The translations under genes and the position numbers were made by a program. This document shows, in pieces, positions 1 through 11,096 of a stretch of DNA of 23,163 nt. The first letter of the stretch is position 1. The number at the start of each line of letters is the position of its first letter. The notes under the pieces were generated by a model, which was not told the origin of the DNA, made no database searches, and worked only from the letters and a program-made list of their open reading frames with translations. This DNA comes from Ichthyophonus hoferi (taxonomy: Eukaryota > Opisthokonta > Ichthyosporea > Ichthyophonida > Ichthyophonidae): the NCBI GenBank assembly GCA_002751075.1, contig NAOQ01000647.1, positions 16,957-40,119 of the forward strand, read 5' to 3'.

Positions 1-733
1 TCAGTTTCTATACTCCTTTAGAAGATTGTAATTGGTACTGATGACACCTTATCAAGATGCTTGATGCCTCGCTATCCAATAACAATGAGATGGTAATGAT
101 CTAATTAGTAGATTATATCACTTGTATTTTATTTTATGAAACCAAATAAAGATTTATGTTGGCACTTAGACATACAAACTAAGCAGATGTGATAATGAAT
201 CTAGCAAGTTTTTTATAAGGAGACTATAGTCAAAACTAAGGATAGTGTCAACAGAAAAATAGTAGCTTCCATAAGAATAAGAAGAATAAATAAGACATTG
301 ACAAATTGGATTGATAGTGTATGTGGTGGTAAATTGTCTTCGCCAATATCTTAACTATATTTGTAATAAGCATACTGAGTCAATCAAGGATAAGTATAAA
401 TGTATCTGGACAACAATAAAATGCGATGAGTGAGAGGAGAGACATGTTTGCAAAAATACTGAAAGCTAATGCATACTAAAAAACCAAAATCTTACAATGT
501 ATATACATACATACATACATAAATACATACATAAGAATAAGCAACTTGGTCACTCGAAAAAACAGCAAACGCATTAATGGTCTTAATTTTGGGCTATCCA
601 TCCATACACAAAACTGACCACTCTACACATTGGAGAGATAACTAAAAGAAAATAAGAAAATCAGAAAATATCGAGGAACAGTATTCAAACAATAGCAACC
701 ATTTATCAGAGATGTAAAGAAAATAAAACTAAC
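1..733. other. Intron or 3' part of the kinase gene; no exon recognised
   Basis: After the donor at 733 the gene must continue with kinase subdomains IX-XI on the minus strand. I looked for the usual Ser-Leu-Gly-Val-Ile continuation on that strand and did not find it. The stretch is AT-rich, with a TACA microsatellite at 501-532. It is therefore most likely intron, with the next exon beyond the left edge. Confidence 0.5.
501..532. repeat. TACA microsatellite
   Basis: About eight imperfect TACA units with one interruption, in the presumed last visible intron of the kinase gene. Confidence 0.9.
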
Positions 734-3275
734 CATATATCTACAGGCTTGTTATACGATCGGTCATTAATGACTTCAGGTGCATTGTACTTAAGGGTCC
801 CCACTGAATCACCTACTTTTTCAGATGGATGAACAAACTTGGAGAGACCAAAGTCTACAATCTGTCATTAATACACATTACAATAGAGGTGAGGTTAGAG
901 CGTGAATATATATAACCTTGTAAATATAAAATAGTTGTAGAGAGAGAGAACGTAAATGTAGTATTGTGGCTATAATTTGACTTCATCACAAAAATAAAAT
1001 CGGTTTAGCTTACGTAAGAGAGATACTACAATAATTAAATATCTGTATTTTCGTCGGCCTTTTACTTAGCAAAATATATGTAATTAGTTGTCATTAAATG
1101 TAATTAATTGCATAGACATTTCTATCATATTAAGAGACGGGGCTATAATAATTCTAGTATAGACTGTTTAAATCTACATTTAACAACATATGGGCATCAT
1201 GTTGTTAGAAAAACATGTGCTTCGTTACTATTCAAACCCTATTAAAGGGTCATAATTTAACATACCTTATAGCCAGCTACATAGGCTCCTAAGTTTTAAA
1301 GTAATATCATTCATATAAATACTTTCAACATAAATATATAAATAAACATTTCTATCGGACTAGTAGTAAATAAATAACCCAACCTTAAAACATCAATGTA
1401 AATTAAAACCAAAAAATATGTATTATATAAAAATCCCGATCTACAGACAACATAATAAATATTAAAAACGATGTGACATAGAAAAAAAAAGATCAATAAT
1501 ACCTTTGCAACCTGAGTGTTAGGGTCGTCCGTAGATAAAAGAATATTAGAGGGTTTAATATCTCTGTGTACTATTCCTATATCGTGAAGGTATCTGATCC
1601 CTTGAAACATTTGCTTTACTAATCGCATTGCCTTCTGCTCAGGCATTCGCCCCTGAGATACACAATATATATGGGTAAGTAGGTGCGTATGTGCATGTAT
1701 GTCTGTGGGTATGTATGATAGTATAGTAGTATGATAGTATGTATCGAAGTATGCATACATCGTTATAGAAATAGTGAGTATAGTAATGTAGTCTATAAAT
1801 GTGTGTATACTTGACCATATGTATGTAGATAGGTATAAAAAACATACATATGCCCATACATATGTCTTCAATACGCATATATATACTAACAAGTATTATT
1901 ACCTTTTTAAAAAGGTCCAGCATTTCACCCCCCTCACACAACTCAATCACTAGATAAAGAGTGTCGACAGTATCATAGATCTCATACAAGTCAATCACAT
2001 TATGATGGTTGGCTAGTTTAAGTATGGATATTTCAGCCAGCATTCCTTCTCTGTATGCCACGTGGAAAATATCATGTAATATGTCATCCTCAGTCAGTTA
2101 CTGGTTATATATCACTGGCTATAGTCTACTACAAAGCATATAAAATGTAAACAACACAATATGATTCGAGACAAATCCTATCTCAATATAACATTAGAGT
2201 TAATCAACAACAAACTAATGCATTGTCATCCAATGATCAAGTAAGATTATTAACTCTTTACACTCGGTAGTAAAACCGTTAACTCAGTTATACAATACTA
2301 TTATTAATACATTATTCTATTCTCATTTTGTAACATTATACCAGATAAAATATTTCCAGTGTAATATTCTAACTCTTATCTCTATTCTATATTTCCCTTA
2401 TTTCTGAGTTGTCAAATACAGTTTCTCTACTATACATGATGATATTGTACAGCATTTTCAAATATTAATATAACAATGGGATTCTCCTGCATAATCCTAG
2501 TGATTACAGATCTGACTACTAAAGGAATATAGGTAATACTACATAGTAAGTTGATAAGTAGGTGAGCGTATGAGTATAGTATATACATGTATGTGACAGA
2601 AAAGGAAGATTGCACTATACCTTTCTATAGTGTCTAGATGTTGTTTGTTGATGACCTTAATAGCCACTTTATGGTGTGTATACTTATGTGTGCCCTAGAA
2701 TGGTAAGGGGATAGACTGGTTAGTACACCAAACACACTATACCATACGTACACAGAGAATGGTACTCACTGATGTCTTATTATATATACATATGAAGTCA
2801 TATATTCATTTATATCAGATGCTAATACAATACAGTATACTACACTACACTATAATACAGTACACTACACTACACTATAATACAGTACACTACACAACAC
2901 TCTAGTACAATGTACTACATATACATGTAGGAATGAAAAATAAAAGTCACACCCCTTCATCCCGATTCTTTGCTTCTATTGGAGAACGCTTATTTTTTAA
3001 TCAAAATGCTAGGATAGAAAAGACAAAACCAAAATAAATCTATAGATAAATGAAAAAGATCATAGTATAAATACGATAAAACAAAGTAATGGAATATATA
3101 AAATGGTACAGATAAAAAATAAAAAAACTTCATTTTCTCAGGATAAGGGGTGCAGACAAAAAAACCTACCCTATAAACAATAGCAAAGCTTCCTTTGCCC
3201 AAAGGCGTTTCTTCATCAAAATCATAAACATCTCTGATGTCTACAATGGCATTAGCATGAGAGATAGCTTCGTAC
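734..3275 (-). other. Kinase catalytic domain (exons 12-16), subdomains I to VIII/IX
   Basis: Visible motifs in order: glycine loop LGKGSF (residues 478-483), VAIK with catalytic Lys501, alpha-C Glu519 (LAEISIL), hinge YLVIELCEGGE with Ile548 as likely gatekeeper, catalytic loop HRDIKPSN (591-598, an RD kinase with Lys595 and Asn598), DFG (615-617), GTLKYNAPEV at the end of the activation segment, then VDI and the first bases of the next Trp codon. All residues needed for catalysis are present. The hinge and HRDIKPSN motifs are of the CAMK/CDPK kind. The domain is cut after subdomain VIII/IX at a GTTAGT donor (733). Confidence 0.88.
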
Positions 3276-6200
3276 CTGAATGTGAAGAGGATAAAGTAAG
3301 CCTTAGTACGTACATGTAGTGAAATAGTGAATTGATATGCTATACCGATTGATATATTTGATATAGTTACTAACGGATATCCTAATAAAGAATGTTAATA
3401 ATGCTTTCAATCCACATCTCTCCCAGTTAGATTAATTACTATCTTGCAGTGCAATCCAATGATTGTGGCAAGTCTTAAATGTATCATGTATGTATCATTA
3501 CTATTACTAGGTAATATCATGTACCTATCTTTAGCCATAACAAATATGTGGCTGGCAGAGTATATAGGAGCAAGATATTATAATACAGAAGAAAGTTGTA
3601 TAAGTGCATAAGTAAACATATAAGTCCGTAAAATATAATCCCACATATATGGTGGTATTGGGAGAGGAAATGGCTATATACCATTCATATGCGTCCTCAT
3701 AGCTACTGGCGCGAAAAACCATTCGTCGTTTGCCTTGGATTAATTCAATCCCCCACCACCTACTGTGCTTCTCTTCGTCATTGGAACTGATCATACACAC
3801 CCGGTTAAAACAATGTCAAATGTCCAATTACCATTACCATAGTAACTACCAGGAATACCAGTACAACCTTCGCGACATTTTTTATCTTTCACCGTAGCAT
3901 TACACGCATAATTATAAACTATTATTAGTTTAAGCCAAGCTAGGATAATAATAGAAATAGCAATAGCAATAACAATAATAACAACAGCAATGATAATTTT
4001 TTATATAAAAAATAATAACAATAAAAACAATAACATCCATCTGTAAACTAAAAAGTTAACATGATTAGTACAATAGTATAATGATGTAGAATTACGGGGT
4101 AACCTACCTTGGTGGAAGGGATCGTGTGGGTTTAGCTACAAGGCGATCTGGAGATGTTGATGTATCCAGTGACCTCATTCGCTTCTGCTTGGCAGATGGC
4201 TTATAATTACCTTGAGTCCATGATCTTATTGCATAATACACATAGATATCCACTTAAAATAGCTTTAACACCGTCCTGATAAAAGATTTTAAATGTATAC
4301 TTCTCGGTAATTAGAGCTTAAGGCTTTAATTGGATTGCATTACATTGGTTCGCAAGCCATGCTAACCAGTCTTGTATTGGCCCACCGATTTACTCCTGTC
4401 TGGTTTAATTTATTGTGACTTATACTTCTTTTAATTTACCAATTGCTTCATACTGTATATGTTAATGATCGGATATTCATGCCTCTGTAGACTAGTCTAG
4501 ACCCTTAATATCACCCTACCTGTCAGAACAGCCCTGCATTACTTAAACAAAACCATACACATACATCCAACTATGCATACAAATAGGATACGGACATGTA
4601 TATGCACGCAATAAACACGTTCATATTAAATGCTTTCACTTACTCCTCCATTTGATTTACACTACACTATCACTTTCTACCTCTCTCTCAACATATCATA
4701 ATATATGTATTTCACATTCTCATTTTGGACCAGTTTCTCTTCAACACCCTTGCTCACTCTCTCTTACTGAAAATTTAAAAATATGCTGCCCCATTAACCT
4801 ACCAGCGACGCGTTACGGAAGTCCACCATAAACACTTCAACTCCACTCATAAAGATAGCACCTACAGCCTGACTAAGCTCTTCCTTTTATAAAATAATAA
4901 AAAAGGGAGTGTTAGAATCATGTCGCATAAAGAGCAGTGTTGAATAACAAAAGCAAATCAATGTAATAATAATCATAATAACAATAATCATAATAATAAT
5001 AGGTTAGAGATAGAGAAGTAAAGAATCGTACGTATAACAGGATATGAAAAGACCCTGTATATAAGGTATAGGTATACGTAGAGTACACACTTAGCGTATA
5101 CATATCAATCAATAATGAATACCAATTCGTGTCATGTATAAATGTATATAAATGCATGTATATGCTTATGACATATGCAAAAAGACAAGCACGTCATATG
5201 AAGATATGCGTGTATAGTAGACAGGCAAAACATGCACACGCCTATATACATATATATATATATACCAATACCCATATGCCCATATATACACATACACACA
5301 TGCACATTAATAACCACATCCATATCCATAACTATAACTATACCTATATTAAGATTGATACCTATACATATATATATGCGCGTGTTTGTATGTATCTATG
5401 AACCATTGCTAGTTAATGATCGGAAAAACAAAATAATGATACTAGAAAGAATACCTCTATGCATATGTATGTATTTATGTTGGTATATATATATGTATGT
5501 ATGTATGTATGTATACATATATCACGCATACCTAGATATATGTACAAGCATACCTTGTTGTAGTAATAAAGGAATTGGCCTCTTAAAACATAGTGACGGG
5601 TCTTCCATGACCTTAGCGGGTTGGCCCGACTTTTACTAAGATACCCTTTCCTTGCTGTTTGATCTGCGTGCTCCAGTAAATGGTCGAATCGATGATATTG
5701 GAAGCATTTACGACCAAATATGGTGTCAAGTACTGCCTGTGGATTGGTCGTTTTGTACGTAAAGAAAGATTATAGCGGAGTAGGAGAGACATATGTGGTT
5801 AGAGGCTTAGCCCTTTTTATTGGTGGTCAGATTTAAAATAGGTAATGATTAGACAATACATATTGAGGATGATGGTATATTTATTGATTGGTATTGATGT
5901 TTTTCAGAAGGGAAGTAATGTATAGATGTGGCACGTGATATTGATGTGGTATATGATAACAAGAAAATATTAAAAGAATAAACCAATAAGTCAATAAGTG
6001 TGTAGAATATACACATATGTACAGTGAAAACAAAAAAGGAGATGTATAAGGATATAAGGCCAAACAAGAAAAGGAAGAGATCATGAGATCATAATGAGAA
6101 AGAAATTGAGTCCATGTAAATAAACAGTGCAGTCGGGGGTTTTTTATTTAACACGTATTTAGCCAAAGTTATAGTAATTATGCACTAAACCAAAAGGATA

Positions 6201-9195
6201 TATGCATACATGGGTATATGTATGTATAAATGTATTATAATAGTACAAAAGAAAAAACACTAACTATGTATATATATCATGTATATCTGACAACACCTAC
6301 CGGATTTGTTTCCACCCAATTAGAAAACTCCACATAGTTGAGCTTTCCTGTCCTAGTGACATCACAAGTACTAAATGCTTTGTCCAATAAAGTTTCCACA
6401 ATCTGAAATAGAGGATGATCTCCGGTCAATCATTGGTCTAGATCTAAGATTAGTATATACGTAAGCAATGGGTCCACCACAAAGATATTTATCCAATTAA
6501 GTCGCCAGGATTCAGACCTGGTAATTATCTATATAACAGGAATTGAAGTAATATCTGAGAATAGAGCCTTGGCCCAAGAATAAAAACATAACCAGGTCAA
6601 ATATTGCATTTCATAGGAGTAGCTATGCAGCCTTAGTATATATATATATTAGTGTCTATCAGCTCTCAGTCTGGTAAGTTATGGTAACAAAGACACAAGA
6701 GAAGAGCTACTTTGGAACAATATCTACATGGGTTAGATGTCAAAGATTATATGATATGATAGTTGGCTTGTCAGAGATAGGTGTGAATAAATGTGATGTT
6801 TTCTTTTTTTGCAAATATTATTTCAAGTTGTTACTACAAAATAACTATAATAACATAACATAAAATAATATATCCTATCATCAAAATAAATATAAGAATA
6901 AACATAGAGCACTTGGGTAAGGTTGTATGATTGCGTTATATATAATATATAGGTGGGTTAGGTAAGAAATTGTATTACCTGCTCTAGTTCCTGGTGGTTG
7001 ATATATCCTTTGGGACTGGGAATACTTTGAGTACTGCTTCTGGCGGACATCTTCTCGCGGAAAGAATAAACACCTGGTTAGTATAATATAGTATAATATA
7101 ATATAACATAGTGCAGTATCTCTCTACACTATATACCACCCCTCTCTCCCTCTCTACTTTTACTTTCATTGATTGGTTCACAGTCATCTATACTAACTAT
7201 CTCTGTAGATGGATGCGTGCTTTAATGCAATTAAACATCCCTTTCTATGCGCCTGCATGCACACCTAGTAACACCATCTACATATATAAACATCATGCAA
7301 ACTATCACCACTACTGCATAATGACATTATCATGCAATCACATGATATGAAACCACAATAATGCCATTAGCATGTCATCCATACCATGCCACAGTCATTA
7401 GCCATACTAAAGCTAACTCTAGGGGAAGGAGTTCTAGTAGTAGGTATTCGTCTAGGGCGAGTTACTTTTTTATTCATAACTATGGACGACCAACTCCGCT
7501 TTTCTTCAATAATATTTATTCTGTTTCCTACCGCTTCCACTGTCAAATAATCATTGTTCCCGTAAGGACTACCAAGCTGTCTGTATTAGTAGGAAGAAGT
7601 AAAATGTGTCAGTGTGGTGTGTGGTGTGCATTGGCAGGACTGTGTCTTATAAATTATTCTATCTTCTTATCTACTTAGATTGCATCTTGAAAAATAAGCA
7701 AACACGCTGGAATATATATATGTACATATGCATGTATAAGCCATCTAACTCAATTATTAACAAGAGCAAAACATTGAATGAATAGTTTAGGGAGACAGGG
7801 GGCTCAGATTGGCTTATATCTACATCTACGATGGTGGTATGCTATGCGCCACATAATCATCCACCCCAATCATAGCTTGTTCTTTCAAAACACTAATCTT
7901 CAATACTAACAGAACTGCAAAACAAAATTGGAGCTGGTAGATGTATAGACACCAAATAAATCTCCGATAGATAAGAAAATAGCAATACTAATCATAGTAA
8001 TAATAACAACAACAATATCACCACTAATAATCATACTAATAAAAAAACACAGTCAATACAAAAACCAAAAACATTGAATGAAATACCTGGCAACACTCGC
8101 ACTAAAAGACAACCGCGACTGATTGGCTAGATGTGTATCCTCTGGTATATCTTCCGGTATATTATCCATTCCTAACACTTTGACAATGTCCATAGCAGAA
8201 CTAAGCATAGATATAAGCATAATCTTTAGTTCCTCTCGACTCACACCATCGTCATTATCTAGATTGAACATTGTATATATAAATCGACACTATTGGGATA
8301 TGAAAGTGGAAGATGCATTTGCATGGGGTGGGGATGGTGGGTGGGGTATGGGGTAGGTTAGAGTGTATATGGTTAGATACATGCGTTGGAAAGAGAGTTT
8401 GCTTAGATAGGTAGATGAAAAGAGGAATGTACGTGTGAATATATTCGTACATAAGTGTGTATGAATGTATATAGGGTTGTCACGCACACACACACCCCCG
8501 TATATTTACGTACACACATGTGTGTACCTATATCGGAATTAAATATTATATTAAAATTTTAATATACATATTTGCATGGGTATTTATCATGCTATATAGA
8601 TATATATACTCTCACACCTTCTCCGCTGCGGTACCAGCCAGAATTACAGTCAATCCGGAAATGAACTCTCCCAAATCGATCACATTGTTATTCTTGTGAT
8701 CAAAGGTCATAAATAATCGTTCTCCTAACATTCCATTCAGTGGAAAGTATTGAAGACTGTATATAATAAAGGTATTTCATATTTAGTATTGTATATCACA
8801 TATATATATATATATATCATAGCTGATGTTTGGTATGTATGAAAGGTAAGAAAAGCACAGCAAAACATGAACAGAACAGTGTATGGAAAAAAAAGGAATA
8901 GCAGTTGGGGTTATAGGTTAGTATGATGTTGTATAAATCCCTATAGACAGGACCATGTGATATCATTCCACAATTCGTATAGAGTTAGATGCGAGGTATA
9001 TGTAGATGCAGAGTAGTGAGGTGGAAAGAGGAAAGAGGGAACAGCGAAGGGTAGACAAAAAAAAAAGAAAAAAAAAAGGAATTTATGTACGAGTATAGAA
9101 TAAGAAGTGTATAGGAAGAGAGGAAGGGGTTATATAATTGATATGACCTAAGAAGGAAAAGAATGCATTGGGGCTGGGCTGGTAAAAATTCGTAC

Positions 9196-9226
<31 letters not shown>

Positions 9227-9875
9227 ATATATTTTAAAGGTCACTAGTGATTGGGCAGAGCACATTAACTAGGGGTGGGGGTATATACAAGGTCTCCTTA
9301 TTCATGGTATCTTTGGGCGATCGCCGTGCCATATGCTTGAACACTTGTTTAAGAAATGCCACATCTTTCTGACTCACTAGTTAAGGAGGAAAAGAAAAAG
9401 AAAAAGAAAAGAAAAAAATGTTAATTATTATCAAGAATTCTTAGCAAAACTAAATAGACGCATACGTACAAGCATCTGAACAGTTGAAACCCCGAAAAAA
9501 ACTGACTTAAGAGATCTTGAAAAAAAAAAGTTATAAACTTGCACGTAGGAATAGAATAGTCAAGGATATATACAAAAGAAATATAGCTGGCAGTAGAACA
9601 AGGTAATATATAAGATATATAAGTATGGTTTTATCAAATAATACTACCTAAATCCACAACAAATCCAAAACAAAACTAAAATAAAATAAAAAATAACTGT
9701 ATAGAACAACAACATACGCTTTATATCCTGGGAACCTTTCTCCGCTTTTACTAATTTTCCACCCATTGAGGACGCGAGAATCCGCGCACCGAAATGTGGG
9801 TACAGATATCCTTATAGGAAAGATTTGCACGTGATAAACGTGCAATCTAGTTGTGTTGAAGAGGTATCTAGAATT
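734..9875 (-). CDS. EF-hand / PH / Ser-Thr kinase (CDPK7-like architecture), 16 exons, partial at both ends
   Basis: Predicted calcium- and membrane-responsive Ser/Thr kinase. Exons on the minus strand, in order: 9875-9718, 9372-9289, 8756-8618, 8289-8087, 7520-7385, 7053-6979, 6402-6301, 5736-5554, 4883-4803, 4199-4108, 3786-3682, 3275-3170, 2694-2621, 2050-1903, 1652-1503, 861-734. All junctions are GT-AG and the phases close, giving 654 codons plus two bases. Domains in visible residue numbers: EF-hand module about 54-299, PH about 329-457, kinase from about 472. Known family: apicomplexan CDPK7 has the same order (N-terminal EF-hands, PH, C-terminal kinase), whereas classic CDPKs put the EF-hands after the kinase. 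The C-terminal kinase lobe and the initiator ATG are not seen. The least certain splice sites are the starts of exons 1, 2, 5 and 6. Inference: calcium and phosphoinositide control of the kinase. Confidence 0.85.
2836..2910. repeat. 25-base minisatellite, three units
   Basis: Three consecutive 25-base units (2836-2860, 2861-2885, 2886-2910) based on TACAC repeats followed by TATAATACAG; the third is diverged. It lies in the intron between the glycine-loop exon and the VAIK exon. Confidence 0.9.
3951..4033. repeat. AAT/AAC triplet-rich tract
   Basis: An imperfect run of AAT, AAC and AGC triplets inside the intron between the two PH-linker exons. A second similar tract is at about 4,955-5,002. 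Neither has splice-consistent coding potential. Confidence 0.75.
5493..5513. repeat. ATGT microsatellite
   Basis: About five ATGT units just downstream, on the gene's strand, of the donor of the first PH exon. The surrounding 5,130-5,520 is a wider ATAC/TATG/AT-rich low-complexity region, and the overlapping open frames there on both strands are its by-products. Confidence 0.85.
7385..7520 (-). CDS. Cryptic kinase-gene exon 5: basic Ser/Pro linker
   Basis: Without this exon, the phase-2 donor at 8086 (AG/GTATTT) cannot join the EF4 exon in frame. With an acceptor at GGAAACAG/A and a donor at GGCATG/GTATGG it supplies 136 bases, turning phase 2 into phase 0. The 45 residues are charged and contain RPRRIPTTRTPSPR, typical of a flexible, possibly phosphorylated or nuclear-signal linker. 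A long open frame on the opposite strand over the same bases is a shadow. A weaker alternative skips it and uses a poor GTGTTG or GTGCGA donor in the preceding exon. Confidence 0.6.
8510..8566. repeat. Two adjacent perfect palindromes in a kinase intron
   Basis: GTACACACATGTGTGTAC (8510-8527) and TATATTAAAATTTTAATATA (8547-8566) are perfect self-complementary sequences of 18 and 20 bases, 19 bases apart. They lie in the intron between the EF2 and EF3 exons. They could form cruciforms or RNA hairpins, but simple-sequence origin is also likely. Confidence 0.85.
9195..9220. repeat. AT dinucleotide microsatellite
   Basis: A run of about 13 AT units in the intron between kinase exons 2 and 3. A shorter run occurs at 8,800-8,818 in the same intron. 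Confidence 0.9.
9718..9875 (-). CDS. First recognisable kinase-gene exon: N-terminal segment of unknown fold
   Basis: This is the most upstream coding exon I can place (about 52 codons), following a CTACAG acceptor at 9876 and ending at an AAAGC/GTATGT donor. It has no in-frame ATG, so a further upstream exon must supply the start. An alternative acceptor, TTCTAG, lies 9 bases further into the exon and would suit an upstream exon ending in phase 2. The residues (with FRCADSRVLNGWKISKSGERF near the end) match no domain I know. The link to the next exon uses phase 2 and a TGAG acceptor at 9373. Confidence 0.55.
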
Positions 9876-10919
9876 CTGTAGGATAGGGAGAGAGGTAAAG
9901 AAGGAAAATATTAATATATTATACTCTTTCCCGCGATATAAGCTTAATAAATTCGTAGTATTATCTTAAAGGCCACTTCTTCTCAGCAACGTTTATTGTT
10001 TTATGTCTTAATTTATGTTTTGTTTTATCTTGTTTGCTAGGGATATTTGATGCAAATAGCAGAACACCTTGAGAGATTGGGTTTAGTTACTAACTATCGT
10101 TGAGTTTTATTCTGGTCAATAGATAATATATGTTAAAAATGTATGTGCGTGTGAGTTTTGTATGTATGTAGAGTAGGTGTGTATGGATACATGTTCCTAT
10201 GCAGATGCTTATGTCTTCCTGCTTGTAGTTATTCTTGTATATAGATGTTATGACATGACTTGTTTATAAACAGAAGCAAATTGGATGCAAAAGCAAGCAA
10301 ATGGAAGAGTTAGAAAGAGTGAGAGAATACAGGGAGTTGTATTTTATGCACTAATTATAGCAACGTATATACATGTACGAAATCTATCGAGGGTGAGTTG
10401 CTCGTTGGGCTGTAGCTAGGTAGGTAGTTTATATTATGGATATAAATATATGTTTATTGGTGCATATATATAGCTTGTATAATTGTTGTGTTTCTAGTTT
10501 GACTAGATAGGCGTTAAAGAGAGATAATAGTTTAAGGGAACGAATAAAAAGAAAAAGAAAAGAAAGCTCGGGTATCTAATACTAGCCATGTTTACTACAA
10601 AGCATATACATACCAACATATTGTAAAGGGCTGTTGTTATTATTAGAATACTTCTAGTATGGTCTACAAAAATGCTGTATACTATTTTCTATGACTATTT
10701 GGCTCTCATATATTGCCAAACACAAACTGCTACCCATGCCTTTTTCATATAAAAAAAAGAAAAAAGAAGATGCTTGAATAAATGGCGTATCCAAAACTCT
10801 ATACTTCTTACTGTAACTAACCTATATAAATATATATAAATGTAATACAATAAAGCGTGTAAATAGTACGATTTTGAGCACAGTCAATACCTCTAAAGAG
10901 CAAATATCACAAAACTTAC

Positions 10920-10978
10920 AGAATGAAAATAACACTGGGAAGCAAGTTGAGCCACAATATACAGATTAGACGCCCCAT
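10920..10978 (-). CDS. Speculative start exon of the kinase gene
   Basis: An ATG at 10978 opens a hydrophobic frame of 19 codons plus two bases that ends exactly at a consensus CT/GTAAGT donor. Its phase 2 fits the alternative TTCTAG acceptor of the first firm exon (exon start then 9866). If real, the protein would start with a signal-anchor-like segment, odd for a cytosolic kinase, and the intron would be about 1.05 kb. A non-coding 5' exon using the same donor is an equal alternative. Confidence 0.2.
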
Positions 10979-10983
10979 AATCG

Positions 10984-11096
10984 CCAATTTCATTGGCTAA
11001 GAAACATCAATTATTGGTTATCTTGGGTAATTAAATGCTGAGCCGGTCCAAGTAATGAGCCAAAAAGAGTTGATTCAATAAAACTGGAAAACCAAT
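10984..11096 (-). promoter_or_regulatory. CCAAT-box cluster, possible kinase promoter
   Basis: Four CCAAT/ATTGG pentamers fall within 113 bases (10984-10988, 10992-10996, 11013-11017, 11092-11096). They sit just upstream, on the minus strand, of the GTAAGT donor at 10919. The other firm gene in the window has a similar cluster before its start codon. Inference: NF-Y-type sites marking the kinase promoter. No TATA box can be singled out in this AT-rich DNA. Confidence 0.35.

Larger units (their letters stand above)
3170..5736 (-). other. PH domain of the kinase gene (exons 8-12)
   Basis: A PH domain starts at KGYLSKSRANPLRSWKTRHY (residues 329-348), with the typical basic beta1-beta2 loop that binds phosphoinositide headgroups. 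It continues through LRGQFLYYYNK and VFMVDFRNASL, and ends with a C-terminal helix carrying the near-invariant Trp (YEDAYEW, residue 453) split across an intron. Exon 10 (4199-4108) inserts a 30-residue Ser/Thr/Pro and basic linker into the middle strands. Only about 18 residues separate the invariant Trp from the kinase beta1 strand, so the two domains are probably rigidly coupled. Inference: membrane targeting by lipid binding. The sequence cannot show lipid preference. Confidence 0.8.
6301..9372 (-). other. EF-hand module of the kinase gene (exons 2-7)
   Basis: These exons encode a calcineurin-B-like set of EF-hands. EF1 (about residues 60-80) is degenerate and lacks acidic ligands. EF2 has the loop DHKNNNVIDLGE (residues 100-111), with ligands D1, N5, D9 and E12 in plausible places. 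EF3 is NLDNDDGVSREE (136-147), with N at position 1 and the glycine at position 7 instead of 6. EF4 is DVTRTGKLNYVE (279-290), canonical in spacing. Between EF3 and EF4 is an insertion of roughly 120 residues that includes a whole exon (7520-7385), basic and Ser/Pro-rich (KKVTRPRRIPTTRTPSPR). Inference: EF2-EF4 bind calcium and EF1 is structural. Confidence 0.8.

Noticed and set aside
5129-5639. Overlapping long frames on both strands rich in Tyr, Ile, His and Met
   Set aside because: They are translations of ATAC/TATG simple repeats within an intron, with no domain and no codon bias.
7361-7678. Plus-strand 105-residue frame with an Arg/Ser run
   Set aside because: It lies opposite the phase-consistent kinase exon 7385-7520 and in flanking intron; no family match, so it is taken as a shadow.
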